Below, in pieces: positions 44,107-55,779 of a stretch of 64,000 bases of DNA; the first letter of the stretch is position 1; every line of letters begins with the position of its first letter. Where the stretch lies: NCBI GenBank assembly GCA_028641055.1, contig CM054060.1:315337682-315401681 (forward strand). Reading direction: 5' to 3'. Position numbers and translations under genes: made by a program. The stretch is from Alopecurus myosuroides (lineage: Eukaryota; Streptophyta; Magnoliopsida; Poales; Poaceae). Below the pieces are notes generated by a model. The model saw only the letters and a list, made by a program, of their open reading frames with translations. It was not told where the DNA came from and ran no database searches.

Positions 44107-46005
44107 ATTAAAAAATATGAAGGTAAAATGAGCACCTGTCAATTCTTGAGTCCATGCATCTTAAGCTGCCATTGCTAATATTTATGGATAGACTGTCACA
44201 ACAAGATATGATGTGATGTTCCATAGTTTAGATTTACTGAATTGTTAAAAATTGTGTTCTAAGGATCATTTTAGAACCCTACTAGCTACTGGTGCTTATC
44301 ATCTCACAGAGTGCAGATTGGAGTCCATGAATCTCACAGATTTATTTTCTAAGATGAGAAACTACATTCAAGCCAAGTCATTGGATATGGGCAGCAGAGA
44401 TCCGCGCATTTTTTTCATTTGAGATGCAAAATCACTTATTTTGCTTACATGCATATAACATGCAGTGAAGTATCGAGATCCTTCATTAGTGAAGAAGCTG
44501 AAACAAATTCAGGACCAAGGCTATCAGCCGGATGGATGTAGGTAACTGCACCCACTCGGCTTTGCTTTTTACACATTTTGAATTGATCGTTCATGCATGG
44601 AGTTGATTTTTGGATTCTTAGTTCTTGCAAATTTATAGGCATTATTTTGCAATTCATGTGATCTTTATTGTTGTCCTATCCTGCAACTCACCATGGCACC
44701 ACACAAGAAGGAGTCGTGCAGGCTGTTGTGGAGCTCAACGAGGTTGTCATTAACCTCGGACCGTCCTGCAGTACAGGACCCCACTCACCTCTAGACCAAG
44801 ACATTATTCAACCCTGCCGATTCTCTTGATGTTTCAGTTCTGATAACTGGTATATTCTTTTGTCTCATGTCTTTGGCGCAGACCAAAGTTTCCTTATCCT
44901 TCAACCAAAAATATGCATTGTTTAGGTCTAACCAAGGATGCATGGAGCCAATTCAAGTAACATATGCAATATCCAGCTGAACGAGCTTGAGGTTGTAAGT
45001 ATGATACCTTTATTTAGTTGTAAAATGTAGAATTGCAAATGTAGATTGATGTATATGGATGCAAGTGAAGGGACCTCTCTAAATTGTCAATGGTAACATT
45101 GCCAATTAACAGGGTATGTATGCTATATGTTACTTATTAGTAGATTTACATTTTTGGTGACCTACACTTAGTGTGATGCAAGACTGTGTCATTTACTTCC
45201 TTTTTCATTATTTAAATGTAAATGCAAAAACAAAACTGCAGGTGACTTCTTCTGTGGTCACCGTCTCTTGCACACGAATTCATTACTCTAAATGCATGAA
45301 GAGATGTACTGCATTGCACTTATTTAAGTTTTATTTTAGAACTCTAGAACAATTTATCCGTCTGCCTCTGCTTCATCTATGCAATGGCCCTGGAGGGAGC
45401 TAACTGCCTTCACGAAGAGGGGTGAGGGGGCGATGGCCACACATGTCTGTTGAGGCACAGGCTACCGTGTACATGATGCCCTTTTTTGTGACACTTACAG
45501 TTGTACCAAAACCTACTTTGTAAGCTTTCACACTAAAAAAAAGTTCTCTCACCCGTACAAGTTGCTGTGACATTTACAGCAAAAAACTGTCGTACTTTGT
45601 AAGATTTCACAATGAAAATTGTTCTCAACCGTAGCAAAGCACGGGAAAATTACAAAGTTAGGTATTTTAAATTTGTTTAGCACTAGAGATGCAAACTTGT
45701 CTGCTGATCAACCAGAGATACCTTTGTCCAATAAAGCAAAGTCTTCCAAACTTATCTTGTAATTTACAAACAAGAAATGCTATTTTGGTTTTAAATTATC
45801 TATCCTGAAATCCTGATGTACAAAGAAGATCTTTACATGAACTGATTATATCTCCCACACTTTTAAGTTATGCAGGCAAAACGGCTTCCATACAGGAAAG
45901 ATTTCCGAGGAAGATTCTCAGAAGGTTCTTGGATGGGGGAGATTCCACAAGCATTTTAGATCTATCATAATCAGTGAGATATTGGATCCTAGGACAATTT
46001 CTTTA
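44107..46005. other. AT-rich region with one exon-like stretch and a direct repeat
   Basis: 44466-44541 has acceptor TGCAG and donor GGTAAC and encodes KYRDPSLVKKLKQIQDQG in one frame; the protein is unknown. No other coding region can be supported. A diverged direct repeat is at 45489-45640. Confidence 0.35.
45489..45640. repeat. Diverged tandem duplication of about 75-79 bp
   Basis: Two units start GTGACA(C/T)TTACAG and share TACTTTGTAAG.TTTCACA. The second runs into CCGTAGCAAAGCACGGG (about 45630-45646), a phrase resembling some grass Helitron 3' hairpins. Confidence 0.6.
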
Positions 46006-46108
46006 CTCCCTCCGATCCATATTAATAGGTCCTCAAGTGGATGTATCTAGCAATAAAACATGTCTAGATACATCCACTTGAGGACCTATTAATATGGATC
46101 GGAGGGAG
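46006..46108. mobile_element. Stowaway MITE, perfect hairpin, TSD TA
   Basis: 103 bp: two identical inverted arms of 45 bp and a 13-bp loop. The ends are CTCCCTCCGATCC, the Stowaway (Tc1/mariner) signature, flanked by TA at 46004-46005 and 46109-46110. Non-coding; a transcript would fold into a single long stem. Confidence 0.95.
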
Positions 46109-47570
46109 TACTATCCATGTCAAAGATCAGTTACTATGTTATTTCCCATGAATTTGTGAGCATGGCACTGGCAATCGTTGCAAAAGATCGGCAGGGATAT
46201 CTCCTTGTGATGCATGGGGGGACTTGATTTGGTTGATCTTTGGTGCAAGGATATCTTCTTGTCGATGTAATATATTAGTGTCGTTAGTTTGAAGGTTGTT
46301 CTCATGCGGAACAAGTAAAGACGAGGACTCGCATTTGGTTAGAGGAATGAAAGGAATGATCTATCAAGAGGACATATTCTGGATTCCGGAAAGAGCCATC
46401 TGGTGTAGAAGTGTATTTCAGGGTGTTGTGCAGTTTAATACAACTCAGAATCTAAGACAAGTAATCGCGACACCCCTGCCGCCAATCTGCGCCTATCCAC
46501 GTGGCCTCGTTGGTTTGGCTATTTTTTGCGGACATGCTGGGTCTTTTGTCGCGCTCGATACAGAAAAGAAAGGCAGACACGCTATCTCTCCCCAAACCCT
46601 ATTTTCTCTCCCATCTCACTCTCGTGGTGGCGGCGGCGGCGGCCGGAAGTAGCGGCAGCGAGCGGGCAGCCGGCGGTGGGGAGCCCCATTCGTTCATGGC
46701 CGCCGCCCCTGCGCTCGCCCTCTCCCTCTGTCTCGCTCTGCCTCCGCGCCGTTTCCCCGCTTGCCATCAACGCCCTCCGGCCCCTTCTCATCTGGCATGC
46801 TCCATGGGATGAAATCCTAGAGGTGGTGGCGATCTGATGCGGCAGATGCAACGCCGGCCATGGTACATCGACGGCGACGGCGGCGGCGGCCGGGACAGGT
46901 AGGCCTTCTCTCCAGCTCCTCAAATCCTAACACCACCCGATCTTGGCCGTCACCTCCGGCGCCAGTGACCGGAAACCGGCCGACGCCGTCCATCTCCTCT
47001 CTGATGTGACTCCTCTCTCCTCTCTATCTTTCTGCAGGAGGACGGGAGGGTTACAGAGGACTCGCCTCCTTGTTTTCTCTCGTCGGTTCAGTTCAGGACC
47101 GCCGTGCATAGCGACGCGGCGCCGGCGTGGCTGGCCTCAAGCGGCAGCGGAAGTGCGGGCCACCGCTTCCTCTCGGATATATTCACATTTTCTCCTACTC
47201 CAGCGCACCGTCTACGAAATCACCCGTCTTGTTGGGCATTGTTTAGGTTCATGCTCAGGTTCGCAATCCATCTCTGGTTCTTGTGTTCCTCTGAAGCTCG
47301 TGTTATTTTTATTTGGTTGTGTGAAGAAAATATGCAAGCTCAGCTAAATGTGTTTTCTGACCTCCGCTTTGGCAAAGTTACCATGATTTAGACATTTACT
47401 CCATTGCAACACCAACCCTGTAAATGTCCCTTACTCTTAAATAAGTTATTTTGTAAAGTTCTCTTTTATATATATGACTTCCTTGCTTCATGTTTTCTAA
47501 GGTACACCTGTATTGCTTACATGGAGCTGATAAGGACATAAGGCTTCAATTTTAATGTTGTTGGAATAAT
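46109..47570. other. GC-rich, 5'-exon-like region
   Basis: 46580-47200 is GC-rich with (GGC)n and CTCTCTCC runs, like the leader and first exon of a cereal gene, and has TCTGCAG and GTAGG junction-like sites. No frame gives a protein I can name. It may be captured promoter/leader sequence of the Helitron-like region. Confidence 0.3.
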
Positions 47571-47697
47571 AAGGCCGAGAGGGGGCACCTCTAGGTGGTC
47601 GTGGAGCTGCTCCGGCACCTCGACGCCGTGGGCGCCGCCGCGAAGAACAGGTCGGGGTACGACGAGCTGCACGTCGCGGCTAGAGAAGGGCATCATG
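47571..47697 (+). pseudogene. Ankyrin-repeat gene fragment
   Basis: About 42 codons read KAERGHL, stop, VVVELLRHLD, then KNRSGYDELHVAAREGHH, which is one ankyrin repeat unit plus the start of the next, close to plant ITN1-like ankyrin proteins in style. The stop is TAG where GAG (Glu) is usual. A GTGAGC donor follows at 47698. A typical gene of this class has many repeats and membrane segments; here only one exon piece exists among unrelated sequence, so this is a captured or degenerate fragment. Confidence 0.65.
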
Positions 47698-48648
47698 GTG
47701 AGCTTCCAACTTGAGCACTTTAATTTCCGTGCTCTCCTTGGACTTGGAACTGAGCTTGCTTGTTGATTATGTAGCAACTGCCTCCCTGGTACTATGACAC
47801 TGTTTTGTCCTGGATCTGGAAATGTATCAAAAGTTCATATACTGTACTGTAGTTAAGTTGTGAACCGCGTGATTTGTTACCAATACGAAAATGAGTATAG
47901 CTTGTTTTGCAGTTTGCTGCTGGTTGGGGGAAAACATTTGTTAAAAGTGTACTTTACAATCAAGTAGGATGCAATTAACTAGAATATGAAACACAGTAAA
48001 TATGTGACCATTCAATGTTTAAGTCTGTGCAGCCTTTTGCTCATTGATTTCTTCATCTGTCAAATGAATATTAGGAGTTAGAAATCTGTGTGTTTGCTTC
48101 TGAGCTCATTGTGTGTCTGTTTAGATTAAACTGTAACGCTTCATAGACTGCGCTATTTGGGTAAACCATCAAATTTGTGTGCCTTTGAGTGAGATTTCCT
48201 TGAACCTTTTCTCTTGTTGTTCCTTTTATATGACTGGAGTTGCTGCAAATTCTTTGCTGATAAAAGGGGGATCAACCACTTAACTGTCTCTCGCTCCTCT
48301 GCAACTTGTTTGCTATATTCTCTCGCTCCTCTACAAACTGTTTTCTGATTACCTGATTTGATCTTTGTCCATATTTAATAGATGATTGTTGGGGAATATC
48401 GAAATGTACTCATCTAGCTGATTTGAAAACCTGGAGACTGATTGATAACGAGAATATAGCATGAATGACTTATAAATATTCTTCTGGGGATAATTATTCA
48501 ACCCTTTTACCTCTCATTGTTGATTCATGAAGAAATGCGATAATAAAATCACTCTGGTGGTTCTGAAATTTGTTTCACTCAACGCTTTAAAAACTACATG
48601 AAATATTACTCGATGACCTTATATTTGTTTGCCTTCATCTTTTTGTAG

Positions 48649-49125
48649 TTACTGATGAGTGGGCAGGCAAGTGCATTGCCAGGTATGTTGATATTGAGAA
48701 GCAGGTATGGAAGGTTCTGGCTATTCGTTGGACCAGTAGCTTCGATTGCTTGGGCACTTCAACCAAAGTTGGTTCTATTACAGCTTTTGTCCATACTCAT
48801 GTAAGATTCTAAAGAGTACTTGTTTTATTGCTTCATCACCCTATTGATCCTCACGTTGTTTTGATTTCCCATGAATTATGTCAGATTGTTGTGATGGTAT
48901 GTAGTTCACACATGTGAGATATATACTTAGATAGTTCTCTGCGGTGCCAATATATATCTAATTGGTTTTCCAATATTGTTTATTATTTAATGTAAGTTAT
49001 ACATCTCTATTATTGCTTAAAACCAAATAAATATCTCCTTTCAGCCAAGATGTTATATTTGAATGTTGCAGGGTATTGTGTTCATCTGCCGGTCATGCTT
49101 TGGATTTCATCGGGGACAAACCTAG
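48649..49125 (+). other. Two-exon candidate coding fragment
   Basis: Exon A 48649-48800 has TTTTTGTAG before it and GTAAGA after it, and is open for 50 codons (DEWAGKCIARYVDIEKQVWK...). Exon B 49072-49125 follows a TTGCAG acceptor, continues in phase (GIVFICRSCFGFHRGQT) and stops with TAG. The intron is 271 bp. I do not recognise the protein. Matching phase and splice sites are the only support. Confidence 0.35.
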
Positions 49126-52100
49126 GTCTCATCACCTGGTTGCAATAGTCCATTATATCTTCATTTCCAGTTGTGCAATATGTGCTTGATGAAAATTTTA
49201 GATGTTTTCGTTGTTTTTGTAGGCCTGTTGGTGACGGGGTCGGTGGCGTAGGAGCTGGTTGGTCGTCGTCTCCCAAATCACCACTCCCCGCTCCATGATG
49301 TGCTTAACACCGTGCCTCCATTCCCTTCGCCACGCCCCTGCCTTGCTCAATCGCGTGGAGGCCGTGTCGCCACCGCCGTTGCCCTGCTGCAGCCGAGAGT
49401 AGCATTTCTTTTGGTGGATTTGGATCGTCTGATTTAATCAATCAATCTAATTAAGTCTGACTGTTTTTCTCTTTAGGTTAATGAATTAATGTTGGATTAT
49501 TTTGTTACAACGGTTTCCCTGTATTTTACAACTAATTGCGGCATCTACCACGATTTTGTCTAGGAGTCTATCTGATGCTCACCTGCAATGTCGGTATTAA
49601 CGAGATGCGTAAGTACTGCTTGTTAAAATTTCAATATATATATGCTGTGTCTGAAATTGAAGCATGAAAGTTCACTTTTAATGTGTTCTTGTCATGTCTC
49701 CTTTTCTTACAATGCATAATTGTTTCTGAGAATGCTATGGCAGAAAACCTTCTATATTATGTGAGTCTATTTTCGAATAAACTCGGTTTTCTATAGAATT
49801 GGACTAGCTAAAGAATTTTTGATTTGGTGTCTGCAACTGAATTTTGCACGCATGGTACATGCTCCGGTTGCTGTAGAACTACACATATCTCCCTATTTTT
49901 TGAGGCATTGTGAGTCTGTGCGATGAGGTTGTTTCTGCTTTTTAACATGTTCTCCAACTCCTTTTTCCATTTAATGATTAGGAACATATGTGTATGGTTT
50001 CTGTCATATTAGTTGTTGGTTTTTTTGGTCTGTCAACTCAGATCGTCCAAAGTATCATAAGCATCACTTATCCTTGTAAATAACAAAATCAAGGGTCAAG
50101 GCGAGGGAGCATCCATGTCCTACTATATGTTGTGTATGGATGTTTTGTGCCCTATGTCAAATCACAATATCCTCCATCCTCTTCCCCATTTCATTGCTTA
50201 GGGCAGTTAGTGCTATGGTTCTTTGGCGATAACAATTTTTCTCATGATGCTTGAAGCAAGATGGGATTCCTATTCCTTTCTGCTACAAGGCCTTCAACTA
50301 TTTTATGTTGTATATTCATCCTCCATGAAATTTGTACATCCTTAATATTATTTGATTGATGTTGGTTTACTCTATTACAGAAGAAAATCGTGCATCCAAG
50401 GCCATTGGTACCATGGGATAGAACTTTCTGGTTGCGTATTGCAAGTGAAAGTGACATCTGACCATTTAGGTACTTCATAATTTGAGCTTGATTCTAAGTT
50501 TTTTACTATATTAGTTATCGTCTTTGTAGATCACAGAAAATGGACACATTTGGGTTTAGCTATTACTTTGTGTTTTCTTTCATCCCACGTGAGTGCAGTA
50601 AATCTTCAATTTTTTTGTTTGCTTGACATGTAAATATAAGGTAACCTCCCAACTCACCCCTGTTTTTATGTTTCAGTAACTAGCGTGAGCTTTGGTCTCG
50701 TGAGTTGGACGGTAATGTCCATGTGTTTGAACTGAACCCTTTGTCCTCTTTGATATTAGTAATTATCATCAGATGAAATGGTTTCGCTATAACCTTTGTG
50801 GCTGCACATAATTTTTGTTGGCCTAATGTTTATTTAAGAAATGTCGTGATGTCAATAAGTAGTACCGCCTTGGTAACCTTCGCCAAGATCTTCTGTTTAT
50901 TACCTTTTAATGTCCCACCACATTACCGCTAAGGTCTTGTCCGGGTTTTTATGTTGAACGGGATTTGAACCTCTTGAAGTCTTCAAATTCAATGGACAAA
51001 ATGTTGGAGGACATTTGGTACTTATTTTCCAAGGCGACGCTGAGCGAGTTTGGAAGATGCCAAGTTTAAGGCACTATGTCTATCCAAATTTCTATGAGAT
51101 AATCGGCACCATTGTGTGTATTTCAAGCGAAGTTGGTATATTTGCTTTCAGGTTCGATTCTGCCAATCTATAACACTCATTCTGGCACCCATTTCCAGCA
51201 ATCTTGAATTCACCAACCTTTATGCCAAGTTTAAGGCACCCATTTCGAGCTGTTACATGTGACGGGAATGACCAAATTTCAGTGAAATTATTCAGGTTTG
51301 CATGGCAAATTTGCATTAAAAAGGAAGATATGTTAATATAGATATTCTCATTTTGTATTGCTTACGGACACCTTTTCCTTTTGCATATTTCTGATGTTTT
51401 TTTTGGACCGTCCTCTCTTTGATAGTGGCCTCAATGCCTTGACTAATATACTATTTTATGTCATTTCAAGGTTCTAATGAGGATACCTACGATGGCGTGA
51501 ACAAAGAGCTGCAATACAGCCGTCTTGCAATACAGCCGTCCGGGAGGCAAAATAACATGTTACGTCAATGTCCATATGAGCAAATTAAGTGTCTCTTCCA
51601 ACCATACAGCCTTGAACATTGAAACTTTCTCTGTAGTTAATCTTCCTTGGTCGCAGGTAGTGGTAGTAATAAATAAAATTATCAGGTGGCAATGGCATCT
51701 TCTTAGATAGCACTTGTCGAGCGTTCTTGAAATATTTTTCTTGTTTTTGTTTTATCATCAACTAAAGGGATTTTGGTGAAAGTATGCCAGTAATATATCG
51801 CTACTAAAGGGATTTTGGTGAAAGTATGCCAGTAATATATCGCTATGTTTCTATCTCATGCCCGTGACTAATTTATTGTGAAAGTTTCTACTTTGTTAGA
51901 TCGTTGAATTCATTTTATTTTTGGGCGTTAGCTCACTAATTTTTGCTGATCGAGTGGTAGTTTATTTTGCAGATATGTGTCAGGATGGCAACTTTGTCTC
52001 GTTAGGATATGTGTTTCGTTCTGTAATTTATAGCTGACACACTAAAAGTACTGGCTATATAGTGAAAATAATGTATATTGCCTTAGCGCGGAGGAAGGTG

Positions 52101-52605
52101 GTGCTCGTGCTGTCGAAGCCATCTACTCCTTATGTTCCCCATAACTTTTAATTTATTTTATGATTGGCTTGTTGTCCATACTTGGTTTATACATGCCTAT
52201 ACTTTCATAATTGGCCATTCGCTCCATTGATTGAGCACACATTTGATTTCTATGCCTGCATTGATCCCATTGCTTATCTAAGGTATCTAAATGTTGTTTA
52301 GTCTGCCAATGATTGGGTTGTATCTAATGTGATTTACTGGTACACCATGAACGCGGCTGTCTGGGAGAGACTTCTGCTACTGGTGGAATGGCATATTAGG
52401 CAAGTGGCCCTCTCTCATATTTCTCTGTTCCCCTACTCCAGTTTGTTAGTTGACATGGATGACATAAGTCAGGTGGTGTGCTTCAGCTCACTAACTTTGA
52501 TGCTCTGCGACAAGGTATAGCAGGTGTAATTTATTTTGTAAATTGGTAGGAACTTATCTGTTGAACCTTTTAGCTAATATTGCTCTATGATGCAGTGATG
52601 CTAAA
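49126..52605. other. Intron-like AT-rich region with small repeats
   Basis: 50381-50458 (after CTATTACAG) encodes KKIVHPRPLVPWDRTFWL and stops; it is a possible short exon. 51499-51535 repeats TGCAATACAGCCGTC twice. A phrase around CCAAGTTTAAGGCAC recurs near 51058 and 51221. No gene can be named. Confidence 0.3.
51761..51844. repeat. Perfect 42-bp tandem duplication
   Basis: Unit ACTAAAGGGATTTTGGTG... occurs at 51761-51802 and 51803-51844 without a difference, so the duplication is young. Confidence 0.95.
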
Positions 52606-52774
52606 ACTGATTTAGGCTATTCTGGACGCTTCACATCAGGAAGATTAGACAGAAGTGGCTCAACAATTGAAACTAACACATCATGCTCTCTTGATGCTGC
52701 AAGGACAATCATGGGAGTTGTAGTTTTTCTGAATGAGTCAATGCATGCAAATGTCAAGAGTTTCCATTGTAACT
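52596..52774 (+). other. Candidate terminal exon
   Basis: After a GATGCAG acceptor (ending 52595) the frame DAKTDLGYSGRFTSGRLDRSG... runs about 57 codons to TAA at about 52772-52774, followed by AATAAATG, a possible polyadenylation signal. The protein is unrecognised. It lies about 140 bp before the Helitron terminus, as captured 3' exons often do. Confidence 0.35.
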
Positions 52775-52917
52775 AAATAAATGTATAAATGACAGGTCGA
52801 TAAATTTACAAAAAAGAATTTCTCAAAAATGCTACTGTCCAGTCCATGTATAGCAGATGAATACAACTTGCCACTTATTGTTAGGGCAGCGATTAGTATG
52901 CCACTGACCGGCGAGGA

Positions 52918-52946
52918 GGCGCCCCAAGGGGCGCCCCAGCCTCTAG
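52918..52946 (+). mobile_element. Helitron 3' terminus
   Basis: Stem GGCGCCCC (52918-52925), AA loop, GGGGCGCC (52928-52935), then CCAGCCT and CTAG (52943-52946) with T next. This is a clear CTRR plus hairpin end. The element extends leftward; its 5' end was not found, but it plausibly includes the exon fragments at 47571-52774. Confidence 0.7.
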
Positions 52947-53069
52947 TATAGAATTAATGTCGCAGGTGCTCCTGTTGGTGTGGGCATCTCTCCTCGCATT
53001 GGCCGGATGGATCAGAAACTCTCCTGCAAATCCATCTCTAATGTTGGTATGCTGATCCGGAAGAAAAAT

Positions 53070-54687
53070 ACTTTCAAATTGTAGTCTACGTGCATTTTCA
53101 TACACCAACTTTCAAATTGTGGTGCGGTGGTACACCAACTTGACTAGCGGGTGTAGTGGCTGCCACCGTGGACATTTAGGCGTTTTTAGCTTTGCAAATA
53201 AAACCCTGGCGCTTTGTAAAATAACTCAATTTCGCTGGTTCCCATGAGCAGAAAAATAGCACAGGCAAGGGCACATGTTTCCGATGATGGACATGATCCA
53301 AGCACAGGCAAGGGAAGGGGCACAAAGAAAATGAGATCAGATGCTAGCACCTCAAGCACTGTAGATCATGGAGATGCAAACATGGGCAGAGGGAGACACG
53401 GACACCAGCAAGTTATAACAGAGGCATTGGTGCTGCTCATTACTGGTTGTTTGGAGATGCTGAGCAGCAAAGAGCTGCTATTCCGGATCTAAATGCAGAC
53501 CTGAATGGACCAGATCATCATGGAGAAGGGGAAGAAATCCCTCTAAGTCAAAATGCACCAGCTGTGTAGTTGAGTGTTGGTTATCTTAAGTATGAGCGCA
53601 TTTTCCAATATTTTTCTCAATTTGATGAACTGTAGTTGATGCTCTGATACATTCTTAGTTTTTTTTTCTTATTTTGAACTATATGCTACTCGTTATTATA
53701 TGGACTATATGGTACTATTTCTGCCGGTCAGGGAACATTTGGGCAACCTAGCAACATCACGTTCTGAAATTTAGTGGCAATCTGGGAACATACATGCTAA
53801 CACGTGATTCAAAATTGCATAGATATGTATCACATTCTGGTAACTTGGGATCATTTACTTCAAACCAGCAACAAATATCGTTGACATATATCACATTCTC
53901 TCAAAGTGGCGACAAATACACTGATTTTATTCATTCAAAAGAATAATTTGGTATAGAGGCAACACTGAACTGAAAAATTCAGGTTACACGCAGTAACATT
54001 TTCTTTTTCATCTTAAGTAAAGTGAGTGCATGATTACCAACTGGTAGCCTTGGCAGGGAGAACAACGAGCAAGTCCAACGTCAGGCTGGCATACTCGTCT
54101 GCCCGCAGGCTACTCTGAGGTGTGCTGCTGCAAGTCGACCAGATTGTGTCGACCTGGTCGTGCTCCTCCGCAAAGCAACTGGCGGTGCTCCGGCGAATAG
54201 GTACCCCCGGTGTTGTGCGCCTGGGCGGAGTAAGTACGTGTGGCGAGCCGGCGACCGAAGTAGCCCCCGCATCTGTCCATTGTTGTCTGGGGAAAGAGAT
54301 GCCGCGGTGAGCTCGGCCAGGGACGCGGGGCTTCTAGCAGGGAAGGATGCGGCTAGAGGGAGCCGACAGCGGCGGTGGGTGGTCGCTGCTACCTCGCCTC
54401 GCCATCGTCGACCTCGCCGCTCCTCTCGGCGTCGAAGCAAGGGATAGGGATTCGTGAGAGGCAAAATGGGGAATGCAAATTGTAGCTATTATGTGAAACC
54501 ATTATAGATTCAGGAGGGTTTCCGTTAAGTTGCCAAACGTTGGCCTGTGGGGTGGCTTGCCACGTGTTGTCAACAGAGAACGCTTGTACCTGTAGCAATC
54601 CGAAATGCAAGTTGGTGTACCACCGCACCACAATTTGAAAGTTGCTGTATGAAAATGCACTTAGAAGACAAGTTGGTGTACCCCTAG
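53070..54687. mobile_element. Mutator-like element remnant
   Basis: Inverted arms 53090-53142 and 54608-54660 are nearly identical in 53 bp (GTGCATTTTCATACA.CAACTTTC core), with weaker match farther out. The repeated phrase ACACCAACTT and TTTCAAATTGT in each arm is typical of subterminal repeats. Exact ends and TSD are not clear. Inside is a coding remnant at 53244-53569; the rest (53570-54470) has no gene. Confidence 0.65.
53244..53569 (+). pseudogene. C-terminal remnant of a Mutator/FAR1-type protein (tentative)
   Basis: The first frame (53244-53492) reads SDDGHDPSTGKGRGTKKMRSDAST, a Lys/Arg/Gly-rich, disordered tail. Near 53420 a one-base shift leads to a second frame with AHYWLFGD, then IPDLNADLNGPDHHGEGEE and TAG at 53567-53569. 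DLNADLNG matches an EAR-like LxLxL pattern seen at the end of some plant transposase-derived proteins. Catalytic and SWIM parts are absent. The assignment rests on the surrounding inverted repeats and on the tail's composition. Confidence 0.4.
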
Positions 54688-54844
54688 CAGGGGCGGAGTT
54701 TAGTTGAAGCAATACCGGGCCATGGCCCGTCCAGCCAAGAAGATTTTAGCCTATATATTTGTCTGATTTGACCCATTAACAGATCAGTTTACTTTCTTAC
54801 GGCCTATTGGTCCGCCCACATTTTCTTGTCAAGCTCCGCTGCTG
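54688..54844. mobile_element. hAT-type MITE, TSD ACCCCTAG
   Basis: 157 bp with imperfect inverted ends CAGGGGCGGAG and CTCCGCTGCTG, flanked by perfect 8-bp duplications ACCCCTAG (54680-54687 and 54845-54852). TSD length and CAG...CTG ends fit hAT. It sits at the outer edge of the Mutator-like remnant. Confidence 0.75.
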
Positions 54845-54852
54845 ACCCCTAG

Positions 54853-55779
54853 TGTTATTAGCTCAAAATACTTTGACAAAATTCATATGTTTTAATGCCT
54901 CTATGAATGCGACATAATGGCGGTGATCAAGTATCTGGAAGCATTATTAAGCCAAGAAATTTTAGAAAGAAAGCCCGATAAAGTGAAACGGATCCGATGG
55001 AAGTTCTAAACGTGCAGCTACATGCACTTAAATTGTTATGTTTTCCGGTATGATTATACTTATGATAGCTGGATCTTGTGGTTGTAACTGCTTTTCTTTG
55101 TTGAGAACTATTTGTCATTTTCCGTTTTCATGAATCATGCAATTGATCTAAATAGTAAATATATATCTATGGTGATAAATGGTTGCTCTATCCACTGTAC
55201 CGTTGACCGCTGACTGTCGTCACAGATGGTTCTGTCGAGACCATTGACTGATGAGCACGTGAACTCGACTGCCCTTGTTCCAAGGGCTTTGATTGTGTTC
55301 CTCTAGCCATGCATTGTGTTGAAGTCCATTCATATGGAATGCATTTATCTTAAATTTGCTTTGAGGTCTGGCGAGTGTACCTGCTTGCGTGAGGCTACAT
55401 GTAACAACATTCTGTTATTCATATGTTGAAATCACATTCAGAAGTGGTCACATGTGCTTCAAAGGGGCATGCTCATTTTGTGACAAACAAATTATATATG
55501 CTCTCATAGGTGACCTTTGTAAATATTTTCCTTTCTACATGCCTTACTTATTTTAGAGAAATAAATGAGTTGTTGTACTCAAACTAACTCATTGTTCAAT
55601 CAGGGAAAAAGTCACTTTCTCCATCCGACGGAGCTCTAAACTGTGTAAATCAGTGGAACGTGCACCTCTCTCACGAAAGGATTAGAATACAATTTCTTTT
55701 CAGATATGGGAAAAATAGGACATTAAAATGTAGACAATGACAACATTGGCTCAAAATATAAAAAAATTGAAACGAGGCA
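54853..55779. other. AT-rich intergenic stretch
   Basis: I see no coding region and no clear element border here. Confidence 0.5.

Noticed and set aside
46006..46108. Possible microRNA gene
   Set aside because: The perfect stem with CTCCCTCC ends and TA flanks is fully explained as a Stowaway MITE; no mature microRNA can be assigned from sequence.
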